A DNA stretch of 64,000 bases from Tubulanus polymorphus (GCF_964204645.1 NC_134036.1:8914704-8978703); one strand, 5' to 3'; shown: positions 10,760 through 21,898, numbered from the stretch's first letter. Notes: generated by a model not told the origin, from the sequence alone. Program-made: numbers and translations.

Positions 10760-12565
10760 GAAAGTGTTTTGAGTGTAATTGCACACTGCAACTGCACAAC
10801 AAAGCGATTGATATTCTCTTTGTTACTCATGGAAAAGTCATTTCTAAAAAGAAGGTATGTTGTCCTCAAGTGGTAGGCCCTAAAACATGAAAAATGTAGA
10901 TTTTATTTCATTAATTCAGATATCTTTATTCCAGATCAATTTACGCTGTAAGAATTGTCAGATTAATTACGGCTTTGATAAATATGGCTCCACTGAAAAA
11001 GGATATTCATTTTATCACGAAATGAGAGACTCGATTGTTGCAACTGATGGGATAATTATTGACCACAGTCTTTACAATTTCTAGAGATTGTTATCGTAAG
11101 TCAACTTAAATTTGAACAAAAAAATTCATGGCTTGAACTAGGTGATATATGTTATTAGATTTGTAATCTTTCATCATTTTAGCCTCCATTCTTGGGTTTC
11201 GTTTCAAGGTTTTGCCGAAAGCTTTATTGATGCTTATATTTTAGAGAAAGGTGAGTTTTAGAGGTTTTGAATTCGTGAAATACTCACTCAGTTTATCTGT
11301 AATTATTTTTGATGCTTTAGATATTGATCGGCGTGTGTGGGCTGAAGCTTTTTGGTGGGCGGAACTTGAAACAGAATTGCGCGAACTCGACCTACACACT
11401 AAATTCAAGTTCACCAAAGATGCAGACTGTGAAGATTGTATGGTCATGATAGATAATCTTCGAAAGTGGACAACATACGCTCGCCCACCAAGCGACTGTA
11501 CAAGTGCCTGCAAAATGCCAGGTACAGTAATTCCAGTAATTGATGTACACACACTTTTGTATCTTATTTGGTAGTATCTTTTTTTTCCAAAATAATTGTT
11601 TCAAGCTGTGGAAAACTTTGAGTAACAGATGGAATTGAAAACGCAATTTTCTCATTGCATGTTTTCAGTTAAAGTAAGGGTATTGCAAATACCGGTAGAT
11701 TATTTCTGTAGAAAAGGGAATTCGGTGTGACTTTAACTGTTTTTCGTGTTTTTCAGAACCTAGTTTCTGGCATACCATTGGTCAATTTACCGGATGTCTG
11801 CACAAATCAGCCTCTTCACAGAAAGGCATTTTGTGCAGCACATTGTAACTTTTGTGAGCAACAGAATCCACCTATTCCGACTGGTCGTCGAGAGTTTGTC
11901 AAATATTCTGGTAAGCATTAATTTTTTAGTCACATAGGTTCAATAATTGGTTTGTTTTCAATCTCTAACTTGTTATTTTTTCAGGAGGTGGAAAGGCTGA
12001 GGAAGAATGCGAAGATGAATTGAATAATACCCATATCAATATGGACCATACCCATGCAAGATCATTTGTTGATGGCATATGTATGTATTTGGGTGGAGTG
12101 TTCTGCTTAATGTACTCTTATTAAATGGTTGTTTGTATAACCTTTCATTTCACTTTTAAGCTGTGGGGAAAGATCTCCTTCAACATGGTGATGCTGTAGC
12201 AAATATTATGGAAAATTGTAAAGAACTCCCCAAGTCAGGTTGTTCTAAAGATCTTGGAGAAAAAGAAACTCTTCGGAAAATGTCTCGAGGACACCAATTT
12301 ATCGTTCGTGCTGGAGGCCACATATATTCCTGGTCTCCATTGTATAAGTAAGTAGAATGGTCATAGGCTTCATTACTCGCTCTTTTATCATATTCATCTC
12401 AAACGTTCCTTCTTCCATAGGTCTGAATCGACAGGACAAGTCTTCCTAATTTTATTGTCATGGCTTTATGTCATTTTGAAAGATCGACCGATTAAAGAGT
12501 GGTCTGATGTTTGGTTGGCGTATGACAACATGTGTCAATTAGATAAAATGAATGCGGCAAAGCTT
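10760..12565 (+). pseudogene. KDZ-type transposase gene, exons 1-8 (5' part), interrupted by a PLE insertion
   Basis: A spliced gene with consensus GT-AG sites. Visible exons are 10760-10854, 10936-11095, 11183-11250, 11321-11521, 11757-11910, 11985-12080, 12161-12347 and 12421 onward. The first two carry paired Cys clusters (KCFECNCTLQL; LRCKNCQINYG) like the CxC5/CxC6 modules linked to KDZ (Kyakuja-Dileera-Zisupton) transposases. Later exons hold a further Cys/His cluster (VCTNQPLHRKAFCAAHC) and the KDZ core approach (GQVFLILLSWLYVILKD, WLAYDNMCQLD). Reading phases agree across every junction I checked except 11521/11757, which needs an indel. An in-frame TAG lies in exon 2 (11082-11084). 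KDZ proteins are DNA transposases with an RNase H fold; some relatives have become host genes. The last exon is cut at 12565 and resumes at 22295. Confidence 0.72.
12554..12565 (+). repeat. Target-site duplication, left copy
   Basis: gcggcaaagctt, repeated exactly at 22295-22306. The flanking KDZ reading frame (Ala-Ala-Lys-Leu) is restored when one copy is removed, so the pair marks the ends of a single insertion event. Confidence 0.85.
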
Positions 12566-12669
12566 CATCACGATAGGTAAAACACAATATCCGTGTTGAC
12601 GCGATGAGGAGAGAATCCCACAATGATAATAAAAAGTCCGAAAATGAAACTTTGAGATAGTAGTTTATT

Positions 12670-12705
12670 CAACGTTTCGACTATATCCTAATAGTCATCT
12701 TCAGG
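12670..12705 (-). ncRNA. Hammerhead-ribozyme-like motif, PLE copy 1
   Basis: On the minus strand the sequence reads cctgaagatgactattagg followed by atatagtcgaaacgttg. Stem I is TTATTC with GAATAA (6 bp), then CTGAAGA, stem II GACTAT with ATAGTC (6 bp), GAAA, a two-base-pair AC/GT stem III, then stem I closes. PLEs are known to carry minimal type I hammerheads here. One extra U lies between CUGAAGA and stem II, so activity is uncertain. Confidence 0.5.
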
Positions 12706-13018
12706 AATAATGAGATACTACAGAAATTATGAGATATATATACAATCCAGAGACAAAGAGACTAATTCAAGTAATCAGAGATGATACAAACTAAAGGAAA
12801 ATTAACGTAGAAACAGTTACACGCTAAAATAGATTAAAGGGAAGCAAACTAAGGGGTGATTATAAACAACAATAGTGAGTATAAATATAAATGAAACTTA
12901 AAGTCAGTAGTAAAAAGAAGACAAACTAAGGGGCACTTAAATTAAAACAAAGGTGAATACAAGTTAAGTCAGAGACGAAATTGATGAGAGAACAAATAAC
13001 AAATAATCAAAGGGGAAA

Positions 13019-15427
13019 TCAAGTGTTGAGTTTAACCAGTTTACAGAGGAATTTTGATATAAGTTTATTATGGGGTGAAAAACCATTATTAAGGTTTACA
13101 ACGTTGTTCGAATTTTCAATAATTAATGCAGATTCCAAAATATGTCTTCTAGTTTTATCGCTGCAAGGGTAAACTAATTCAGCATTAGCAAAATCAAAAT
13201 TGTGTGAAGTCTGAAAAACATGACTAGCAACTCCGCTTTCAGGTTTAAAGTTTTTTACATCTAATTTATGCTCTTTTATGCGTTGATTAAGATTCCGACC
13301 TGTTTCTCCTATATATACTTTGTCGCAAACTTTACAAGGTATTTTATAAATTCCACAGTTTAGGGATTCGGTTTTCGGTTTGTTGTTAATCAATATGTTA
13401 CTAAGTTTATTATTGTATTTAAAGATGAGTTGTTTATTTAGTGACCGAAGAGAAACTTTAGAATTCTCGAGGAAAGGTACATACGGTACAATGATAGGCT
13501 GTTTATCGGTAGCCAACGTAGGAGTTCTAAGGTTGTTATTTCTAAAATGCGTAGTACGAGCTTTAAGTAGAGCTTTTTTCAATAGGAAATCGGGGTAGGC
13601 AAGTTTTTTGAGAGATTGGTTAATATGGTGAATTTCATCGGGTAGAAATGAGGGGTCGCAAATTCTCAAAGCGCGAAGAAATAATCCTTGAGCTAAACCG
13701 AGTTTAATATCCGGAGAAGTAAAAGAGAAGTAATGGAGGTAGGATTCAGCGTTGGTAGGTTTCCTATAAACCGCGAATTTCAAAAAGGATCCACAGTTAA
13801 AAATCAAAACATCCAGAAAAGGTATTTTACTATTAGATTCCCATTCATACGTAAAAGCCAGAGACGGGTAAAGGGAGTTTAAATATATAAGAAAGTTATC
13901 AACATTGAAGTCAAAGGGAACCAAAGCCAGAACATCGTCAACATATCTGAGCCAGATTTTAGGGTGAATATCAGTGTAAAGAGGCAATATTTCAGATTCA
14001 ACATGTTCTAGGAATAAATTAGCTAGAATAGGACTTAGAGGATTTCCCATAGCGATACCGAATGTCTGTTCGTAAAAACAATTGTTGAATTCAAAAAAGG
14101 AGTCCGTCGTACAAATAGAGATAAGGTCGATGATACAATCCGTAGGAATGCCGAAGTTAATGTTAAGTGATGGTAATCTGCGTTTTAAGAAATCAAGAGT
14201 AGGTCCAAGAGGAACATTGGTAAAAAGGGAAGTAACATCAAATGATATAAATTTGTCGTTGCCAGGGATAATATTCTTAATACGTTCAAGTAAGTGTTGA
14301 TTATGGCGAAGGTGCGACGGAGAGAACGAACCGAGCACCGGAGATAACTGTTTCGCGAGAAATTTAGATAACCGGTATGTAGGAGAATTACAATTGGAGA
14401 CTATAGGGCGCAGTGGAACATTATCTTTATGAATTTTAGGCAATCCATAGATATATGGTAAAGAGGGAAGACGTGAATGGAACTTATTCAGAGTTTCTTT
14501 AGCGGAGGGGAAACGTTTAATAATATCCGAAAGACTTCTGTTGAAATTAGCTTGCATACGAGGAAGAGGATTCGATTTAAGTTTCTTATAAACACCAGGA
14601 TTATCCAAGAGAGATTGCATTTTAACATTATAATTATCCAGATCTAAAATCACAATCTTGCCACCTTTATCAGCCTTAGATATTTTAATAGTCTTTAACT
14701 TCCGTAGTTCTTGGAGGGCGAGCCGAAATCGACGGGGTAGATATTCAAAGAGGTTCCTGTTGAGTTGATCGCAAACAGCCTGTAGATTCATGAATATAAA
14801 GTTATAGTCCAAACTGTTCGGAGATGATTTGCGATATTCCAATTGGGTGACAAAGTCTAAAACATGTTTATCTTGATGAGGAAGAGAAAAATTCAAACCG
14901 TAGCCGAGAAGTTGACACTGAGTAGAAGATAACGTGGTTGAAGACAAATTTACTATGTTTTCGGTGTTGCTAAATCTAGTCCAAGGGCTGGAATCAATGA
15001 GTTTATTCAGTTGGTTGGTAAGATCCACGGACTTTCTGTGCTGATGATATTTTCCAGAGCCTTGAACAATAGTGGAGAGCGATTTCCAGAGGAATAGGTC
15101 CGGTACGTGTGACTTCAAATAATTTTGAGATTGACGGAATTTGTAGAACTGATAGTTACAGTCTTCCTTAGCACGATCTATAGCGAATTTGAGTTGCTTG
15201 TTAGCTTCGGGTGGAAACGCAGAGCTGGAGTCGTATTTCCAAATCCAAGAACGTGATCGCGGAACCACTTTTTCGGCATAACACTCCTGAAGGAACTTGA
15301 CTTTACTTTTAGCAGTCCTGGATTTGATATAGCATTTCTCATAATTTCGGAAGCTAGCGACGAGGTACGGGAACGTGAAGAAGAAGAATTTTAATACGAT
15401 ATTTCGATCCGTGGGTAGCATGATCAC
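13019..15427 (-). CDS. PLE copy 1: reverse transcriptase with GIY-YIG endonuclease (802 aa, intact)
   Basis: One uninterrupted 802-codon frame. The RT part shows KADKGGKIVI, YGLPKIHKDNVPLRPIVS, FISFDVTSLFTNVP (palm motif A Asp), FGIAMGNPLSPILANLFLE and the catalytic YVDD (WLRYVDDVLAL). The C-terminus has a Cys cluster (CGIYKIPCKVC) overlapping the GIY motif, then VYIGETGRNLNQRIKEH, the GIY-YIG core with its conserved Arg, and a downstream Glu helix (ILESALI). This is the endonuclease-positive PLE architecture: the nuclease nicks target DNA and the RT primes on it. The start (MIMLPTDR, 15427) sits right at the junction with the next tandem unit, so translation could also begin further in. It looks coding-competent. 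Confidence 0.9.
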   Translation of the reverse strand: MIMLPTDRNIVLKFFFFTFPYLVASFRNYEKCYIKSRTAKSKVKFLQECYAEKVVPRSRSWIWKYDSSSAFPPEANKQLKFAIDRAKEDCNYQFYKFRQSQNYLKSHVPDLFLWKSLSTIVQGSGKYHQHRKSVDLTNQLNKLIDSSPWTRFSNTENIVNLSSTTLSSTQCQLLGYGLNFSLPHQDKHVLDFVTQLEYRKSSPNSLDYNFIFMNLQAVCDQLNRNLFEYLPRRFRLALQELRKLKTIKISKADKGGKIVILDLDNYNVKMQSLLDNPGVYKKLKSNPLPRMQANFNRSLSDIIKRFPSAKETLNKFHSRLPSLPYIYGLPKIHKDNVPLRPIVSNCNSPTYRLSKFLAKQLSPVLGSFSPSHLRHNQHLLERIKNIIPGNDKFISFDVTSLFTNVPLGPTLDFLKRRLPSLNINFGIPTDCIIDLISICTTDSFFEFNNCFYEQTFGIAMGNPLSPILANLFLEHVESEILPLYTDIHPKIWLRYVDDVLALVPFDFNVDNFLIYLNSLYPSLAFTYEWESNSKIPFLDVLIFNCGSFLKFAVYRKPTNAESYLHYFSFTSPDIKLGLAQGLFLRALRICDPSFLPDEIHHINQSLKKLAYPDFLLKKALLKARTTHFRNNNLRTPTLATDKQPIIVPYVPFLENSKVSLRSLNKQLIFKYNNKLSNILINNKPKTESLNCGIYKIPCKVCDKVYIGETGRNLNQRIKEHKLDVKNFKPESGVASHVFQTSHNFDFANAELVYPCSDKTRRHILESALIIENSNNVVNLNNGFSPHNKLISKFLCKLVKLNT

Positions 15428-15525
15428 GATAGGTAAAACACAATATCCGTGTTGACGCGATGAGGAGAGAATCCCACAATGATAATAAAAAGTCCGAAAA
15501 TGAAACTTTGAGATAGTAGTTTATT

Positions 15526-15561
15526 CAACGTTTCGACTATATCCTAATAGTCATCTTCAGG
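15526..15561 (-). ncRNA. Hammerhead-ribozyme-like motif, PLE copy 2
   Basis: Same sequence one 2856-bp period further on, between the ORFs of copies 1 and 2. Confidence 0.5.
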
Positions 15562-15874
15562 AATAATGAGATACTACAGAAATTATGAGATATATATACA
15601 ATCCAGAGACAAAGAGACTAATTCAAGTAATCAGAGATGATACAAACTAAAGGAAAATTAACGTAGAAACAGTTACACGCTAAAATAGATTAAAGGGAAG
15701 CAAACTAAGGGGTGATTATAAACAACAATAGTGAGTATAAATATAAATGAAACTTAAAGTCAGTAGTAAAAAGAAGACAAACTAAGGGGCACTTAAATTA
15801 AAACAAAGGTGAATACAAGTTAAGTCAGAGACGAAATTGATGAGAGAACAAATAACAAATAATCAAAGGGGAAA

Positions 15875-18283
15875 TCAAGTGTTGAGTTTAACCAGTTTAC
15901 AGAGGAATTTTGATATAAGTTTATTATGGGGTGAAAAACCATTATTAAGGTTTACAACGTTGTTCGAATTTTCAATAATTAATGCAGATTCCAAAATATG
16001 TCTTCTAGTTTTATCGCTGCAAGGGTAAACTAATTCAGCATTAGCAAAATCAAAATTGTGTGAAGTCTGAAAAACATGACTAGCAACTCCGCTTTCAGGT
16101 TTAAAGTTTTTTACATCTAATTTATGCTCTTTTATGCGTTGATTAAGATTCCGACCTGTTTCTCCTATATATACTTTGTCGCAAACTTTACAAGGTATTT
16201 TATAAATTCCACAGTTTAGGGATTCGGTTTTCGGTTTGTTGTTAATCAATATGTTACTAAGTTTATTATTGTATTTAAAGATGAGTTGTTTATTTAGTGA
16301 CCGAAGAGAAACTTTAGAATTCTCGAGGAAAGGTACATACGGTACAATGATAGGCTGTTTATCGGTAGCCAACGTAGGAGTTCTAAGGTTGTTATTTCTA
16401 AAATGCGTAGTACGAGCTTTAAGTAGAGCTTTTTTCAATAGGAAATCGGGGTAGGCAAGTTTTTTGAGAGATTGGTTAATATGGTGAATTTCATCGGGTA
16501 GAAATGAGGGGTCGCAAATTCTCAAAGCGCGAAGAAATAATCCTTGAGCTAAACCGAGTTTAATATCCGGAGAAGTAAAAGAGAAGTAATGGAGGTAGGA
16601 TTCAGCGTTGGTAGGTTTCCTATAAACCGCGAATTTCAAAAAGGATCCACAGTTAAAAATCAAAACATCCAGAAAAGGTATTTTACTATTAGATTCCCAT
16701 TCATACGTAAAAGCCAGAGACGGGTAAAGGGAGTTTAAATATATAAGAAAGTTATCAACATTGAAGTCAAAGGGAACCAAAGCCAGAACATCGTCAACAT
16801 ATCTGAGCCAGATTTTAGGGTGAATATCAGTGTAAAGAGGCAATATTTCAGATTCAACATGTTCTAGGAATAAATTAGCTAGAATAGGACTTAGAGGATT
16901 TCCCATAGCGATACCGAATGTCTGTTCGTAAAAACAATTGTTGAATTCAAAAAAGGAGTCCGTCGTACAAATAGAGATAAGGTCGATGATACAATCCGTA
17001 GGAATGCCGAAGTTAATGTTAAGTGATGGTAATCTGCGTTTTAAGAAATCAAGAGTAGGTCCAAGAGGAACATTGGTAAAAAGGGAAGTAACATCAAATG
17101 ATATAAATTTGTCGTTGCCAGGGATAATATTCTTAATACGTTCAAGTAAGTGTTGATTATGGCGAAGGTGCGACGGAGAGAACGAACCGAGCACCGGAGA
17201 TAACTGTTTCGCGAGAAATTTAGATAACCGGTATGTAGGAGAATTACAATGGGAGACTATAGGGCGCAGTGGAACATTATCTTTATGAATTTTAGGCAAT
17301 CCATAGATATATGGTAAAGAGGGAAGACGTGAATGGAACTTATTCAGAGTTTCTTTAGCGGAGGGGAAACGTTTAATAATATCCGAAAGACTTCTGTTGA
17401 AATTAGCTTGCATACGAGGAAGAGGATTCGATTTAAGTTTCTTATAAACACCAGGATTATCCAAGAGAGATTGCATTTTAACATTATAATTATCCAGATC
17501 TAAAATCACAATCTTGCCACCTTTATCAGCCTTAGATATTTTAATAGTCTTTAACTTCCGTAGTTCTTGGAGGGCGAGCCGAAATCGACGGGGTAGATAT
17601 TCAAAGAGGTTCCTGTTGAGTTGATCGCAAACAGCCTGTAGATTCATGAATATAAAGTTATAGTCCAAACTGTTCGGAGATGATTTGCGATATTCCAATT
17701 GGGTGACAAAGTCTAAAACATGTTTATCTTGATGAGGAAGAGAAAAATTCAAACCGTAGCCGAGAAGTTGACACTGAGTAGAAGATAACGTGGTTGAAGA
17801 CAAATTTACTATGTTTTCGGTGTTGCTAAATCTAGTCCAAGGGCTGGAATCAATGAGTTTATTCAGTTGGTTGGTAAGATCCACGGACTTTCTGTGCTGA
17901 TGATATTTTCCAGAGCCTTGAACAATAGTGGAGAGCGATTTCCAGAGGAATAGGTCCGGTACGTGTGACTTCAAATAATTTTGAGATTGACGGAATTTGT
18001 AGAACTGATAGTTACAGTCTTCCTTAGCACGATCTATAGCGAATTTGAGTTGCTTGTTAGCTTCGGGTGGAAACGCAGAGCTGGAGTCGTATTTTCAAAT
18101 CCAAGAACGTGATCGCGGAACCACTTTTTCGGCATAACACTCCTGAAGGAACTTGACTTTACTTTTAGCAGTCCTGGATTTGATATAGCATTTCTCATAA
18201 TTTCGGAAGCTAGCGACGAGGTACGGGAACGTGAAGAAGAAGAATTTTAATACGATATTTCGATCCGTGGGTAGCATGATCAC
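15875..18283 (-). pseudogene. PLE copy 2: RT/GIY-YIG ORF with one nonsense mutation
   Basis: Identical in layout to copy 1 at a spacing of exactly 2856 bp. At about 18095 the Trp codon in SWIWKYD has become TGA, splitting the frame into a 62-codon head (18283-18095) and a 699-codon remainder that starts internally (17974). One other visible change is Asn to His in the PIVSNCNS motif. All RT and GIY-YIG catalytic motifs remain. Confidence 0.9.
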
Positions 18284-19042
18284 GATAGGTAAAACACAAT
18301 ATCCGTGTTGACGCGATGAGGAGAGAATCCCACAATGATAATAAAAAGTCCGAAAATGAAACTTTGAGATAGTAGTTTATTCAACGTTTCGACTATATCC
18401 TAATAGTCATCTTCAGGAATAATGAGATACTACAGAAATTATGAGATATATATACAATCCAGAGACAAAGAGACTAATTCAAGTAATCAGAGATGATACA
18501 AACTAAAGGAAAATTAACGTAGAAACAGTTACACGCTAAAATAGATTAAAGGGAAGCAAACTAAGGGGTGATTATAAACAACAATAGTGAGTATAAATAT
18601 AAATGAAACTTAAAGTCAGTAGTAAAAAGAAGACAAACTAAGGGGCACTTAAATTAAAACAAAGGTGAATACAAGTTAAGTCAGAGACGAAATTGATGAG
18701 AGAACAAATAACAAATAATCAAAGGGGAAATCAAGTGTTGAGTTTAACCAGTTTACAGAGGAATTTTGATATAAGTTTATTATGGGGTGAAAAACCATTA
18801 TTAAGGTTTACAACGTTGTTCCAATTTTCAATAATTAATGCAGATTCCAAAATATGTCTTCTAGTTTTATCGCTGCAAGAGTAAACTAATTCAGCATTAG
18901 CAAAATCAAAATTGTGTGAAGTCTGAAAAACATGACTAGCAACTCCGCTTTCAGGTTTAAAGTTTTTTACATCTAATTTATGCTCTTTTATGCGTTGATT
19001 AAGATTCCGACCTGTTTCTCCTATATATACTTTGTCGCAAAC
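18284..19042 (-). pseudogene. PLE copy 3: 5'-truncated, 3' UTR and GIY-YIG tail only
   Basis: This begins as a third tandem unit in the same register (18693 is 2856 bp from 15837) but stops at 19042 inside the GIY-YIG coding region, just after the tcctatatatactttgtcg segment that encodes DKVYIGE. It keeps the 3' UTR and the last roughly 100 codons. It differs from copies 1 and 2 at a few bases, e.g. near 18821 and 18880. The cut coincides with the orientation switch. Confidence 0.88.
18382..18417 (-). ncRNA. Hammerhead-ribozyme-like motif, PLE copy 3
   Basis: Same sequence in the truncated third unit. Confidence 0.5.
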
Positions 19043-19480
19043 TGATTATTTGTTATTTGTTCTCTCCTCAATTTCGTCTCTGACTTAACTTGTATTCACC
19101 TTTGTTTTAATTTAAGTGCCCCTTAGTTTGTCTTTTTTTTACTACTGACTTTAAGTTTCATTTATATTTATACTCACTATTGTTGTTTATAATCACCCCT
19201 TAGTTTGCTTCCCTTTAATCTATTTTAGCGTGTAACTGTTTCTACGTTAATTTTCCTTTAGTTTGTATCATCTCTGATTACTTGAATTAGTCTCTTTGTC
19301 TCTGGATTGTATATATATCTCATAATTTCTGTAGTATCTCATTATTCCTGAAGATGACTATTAGGATATAGTCGAAACGTTGAATAAACTACTATCTCAA
19401 AGTTTCATTTTCGGACTTTTTATTATCATTGTGGGATTCTCTCCTCATCGCGTCAACACGGATATTGTGTTTTACCTATC
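19043..19480 (+). repeat. PLE copy 4: 5' pseudo-LTR
   Basis: About 438 bp matching the 3' UTR that follows each PLE ORF (compare 21899-22294). It is placed directly upstream of the inverted copy's ORF. This gives copy 4 a repeat-ORF-repeat layout, the pLTR structure typical of Penelope-like elements. It probably supplies the promoter and carries the hammerhead-like motif. Confidence 0.85.
19347..19382 (+). ncRNA. Hammerhead-ribozyme-like motif, PLE copy 4, 5' pLTR
   Basis: Plus-strand copy upstream of the copy 4 ORF, with the same stems and core. Confidence 0.5.
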
Positions 19481-21889
19481 GTGATCATGCTACCCACGGA
19501 TCGAAATATCGTATTAAAATTCTTCTTCTTCACGTTCCCGTACCTCGTCGCTAGCTTCCGAAATTATGAGAAATGCTATATCAAATCCAGGACTGCTAAA
19601 AGTAAAGTCAAGTTCCTTCAGGAGTGTTATGCCGAAAAAGTGGTTCCGCGATCACGTTCTTGGATTTGGAAATACGACTCCAGCTCTGCGTTTCCACCCG
19701 AAGCTAACAAGCAACTCAAATTCGCTATAGATCGTGCTAAGGAAGACTGTAACTATCAGTTCTACAAATTCCGTCAATCTCAAAATTATTTGAAGTCACA
19801 CGTACCGGACCTATTCCTCTGGAAATCGCTCTCCACTATTGTTCAAGGCTCTGGAAAATATCATCAGCACAGAAAGTCCGTGGATCTTACCAACCAACTG
19901 AATAAACTCATTGATTCCAGCCCTTGGACTAGATTTAGCAACACCGAAAACATAGTAAATTTGTCTTCAACCACGTTATCTTCTACTCAGTGTCAACTTC
20001 TCGGCTACGGTTTGAATTTTTCTCTTCCTCATCAAGATAAACATGTTTTAGACTTTGTCACCCAATTGGAATATCGCAAATCATCTCCGAACAGTTTGGA
20101 CTATAACTTTATATTCATGAATCTACAGGCTGTTTGCGATCAACTCAACAGGAACCTCTTTGAATATCTACCCCGTCGATTTCGGCTCGCCCTCCAAGAA
20201 CTACGGAAGTTAAAGACTATTAAAATATCTAAGGCTGATAAAGGTGGCAAGATTGTGATTTTAGATCTGGATAATTATAATGTTAAAATGCAATCTCTCT
20301 TGGATAATCCTGGTGTTTATAAGAAACTTAAATCGAATCCTCTTCCTCGTATGCAAGCTAATTTCAACAGAAGTCTTTCGGATATTATTAAACGTTTCCC
20401 CTCCGCTAAAGAAACTCTGAATAAGTTCCATTCACGTCTTCCCTCTTTACCATATATCTATGGATTGCCTAAAATTCATAAAGATAATGTTCCACTGCGC
20501 CCTATAGTCTCCAATTGTAATTCTCCTACATACCGGTTATCTAAATTTCTCGCGAAACAGTTATCTCCGGTGCTCGGTTCGTTCTCTCCGTCGCACCTTC
20601 GCCATAATCAACACTTACTTGAACGTATTAAGAATATTATCCCTGGCAACGACAAATTTATATCATTTGATGTTACTTCCCTTTTTACCAATGTTCCTCT
20701 TGGACCTACTCTTGATTTCTTAAAACGCAGATTACCATCACTTAACATTAACTTCGGCATTCCTACGGATTGTATCATCGACCTTATCTCTATTTGTACG
20801 ACGGACTCCTTTTTTGAATTCAACAATTGTTTTTACGAACAGACATTCGGTATCGCTATGGGAAATCCTCTAAGTCCTATTCTAGCTAATTTATTCCTAG
20901 AACATGTTGAATCTGAAATATTGCCTCTTTACACTGATATTCACCCTAAAATCTGGCTCAGATATGTTGACGATGTTCTGGCTTTGGTTCCCTTTGACTT
21001 CAATGTTGATAACTTTCTTATATATTTAAACTCCCTTTACCCGTCTCTGGCTTTTACGTATGAATGGGAATCTAATAGTAAAATACCTTTTCTGGATGTT
21101 TTGATTTTTAACTGTGGATCCTTTTTGAAATTCGCGGTTTATAGGAAACCTACCAACGCTGAATCCTACCTCCATTACTTCTCTTTTACTTCTCCGGATA
21201 TTAAACTCGGTTTAGCTCAAGGATTATTTCTTCGCGCTTTGAGAATTTGCGACCCCTCATTTCTACCCGATGAAATTCACCATATTAACCAATCTCTCAA
21301 AAAACTTGCCTACCCCGATTTCCTATTGAAAAAAGCTCTACTTAAAGCTCGTACTACGCATTTTAGAAATAACAACCTTAGAACTCCTACGTTGGCTACC
21401 GATAAACAGCCTATCATTGTACCGTATGTACCTTTCCTCGAGAATTCTAAAGTTTCTCTTCGGTCACTAAATAAACAACTCATCTTTAAATACAATAATA
21501 AACTTAGTAACATATTGATTAACAACAAACCGAAAACCGAATCCCTAAACTGTGGAATTTATAAAATACCTTGTAAAGTTTGCGACAAAGTATATATAGG
21601 AGAAACAGGTCGGAATCTTAATCAACGCATAAAAGAGCATAAATTAGATGTAAAAAACTTTAAACCTGAAAGCGGAGTTGCTAGTCATGTTTTTCAGACT
21701 TCACACAATTTTGATTTTGCTAATGCTGAATTAGTTTACCCTTGCAGCGATAAAACTAGAAGACATATTTTGGAATCTGCATTAATTATTGAAAATTCGA
21801 ACAACGTTGTAAACCTTAATAATGGTTTTTCACCCCATAATAAACTTATATCAAAATTCCTCTGTAAACTGGTTAAACTCAACACTTGA
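19481..21889 (+). CDS. PLE copy 4: reverse transcriptase with GIY-YIG endonuclease (802 aa, intact, inverted)
   Basis: The same 802-aa product as copy 1, on the opposite strand, with no stop or frameshift. RT motifs (FDVTSLF, AMGNPLSP, YVDD at about 20962-20973) and GIY-YIG motifs (CGIYKIPCKVC, VYIGETGR, about 21550-21610) are complete. Flanked by pLTRs at 19043-19480 and 21899-22294, it is the most element-like copy of the array and, with copy 1, a plausible source of active protein. Confidence 0.9.
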   Translation: MIMLPTDRNIVLKFFFFTFPYLVASFRNYEKCYIKSRTAKSKVKFLQECYAEKVVPRSRSWIWKYDSSSAFPPEANKQLKFAIDRAKEDCNYQFYKFRQSQNYLKSHVPDLFLWKSLSTIVQGSGKYHQHRKSVDLTNQLNKLIDSSPWTRFSNTENIVNLSSTTLSSTQCQLLGYGLNFSLPHQDKHVLDFVTQLEYRKSSPNSLDYNFIFMNLQAVCDQLNRNLFEYLPRRFRLALQELRKLKTIKISKADKGGKIVILDLDNYNVKMQSLLDNPGVYKKLKSNPLPRMQANFNRSLSDIIKRFPSAKETLNKFHSRLPSLPYIYGLPKIHKDNVPLRPIVSNCNSPTYRLSKFLAKQLSPVLGSFSPSHLRHNQHLLERIKNIIPGNDKFISFDVTSLFTNVPLGPTLDFLKRRLPSLNINFGIPTDCIIDLISICTTDSFFEFNNCFYEQTFGIAMGNPLSPILANLFLEHVESEILPLYTDIHPKIWLRYVDDVLALVPFDFNVDNFLIYLNSLYPSLAFTYEWESNSKIPFLDVLIFNCGSFLKFAVYRKPTNAESYLHYFSFTSPDIKLGLAQGLFLRALRICDPSFLPDEIHHINQSLKKLAYPDFLLKKALLKARTTHFRNNNLRTPTLATDKQPIIVPYVPFLENSKVSLRSLNKQLIFKYNNKLSNILINNKPKTESLNCGIYKIPCKVCDKVYIGETGRNLNQRIKEHKLDVKNFKPESGVASHVFQTSHNFDFANAELVYPCSDKTRRHILESALIIENSNNVVNLNNGFSPHNKLISKFLCKLVKLNT

Positions 21890-21898
21890 TTTCCCCTT

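Noticed and set aside
11241-11655. Minus-strand ORFs of about 90-100 codons
   Set aside because: Antisense to KDZ exon 4, which has splice sites and family motifs on the plus strand.
13380-14300. Plus-strand ORFs opposite the PLE genes
   Set aside because: Antisense shadows, repeated identically in each PLE copy and without known motifs.
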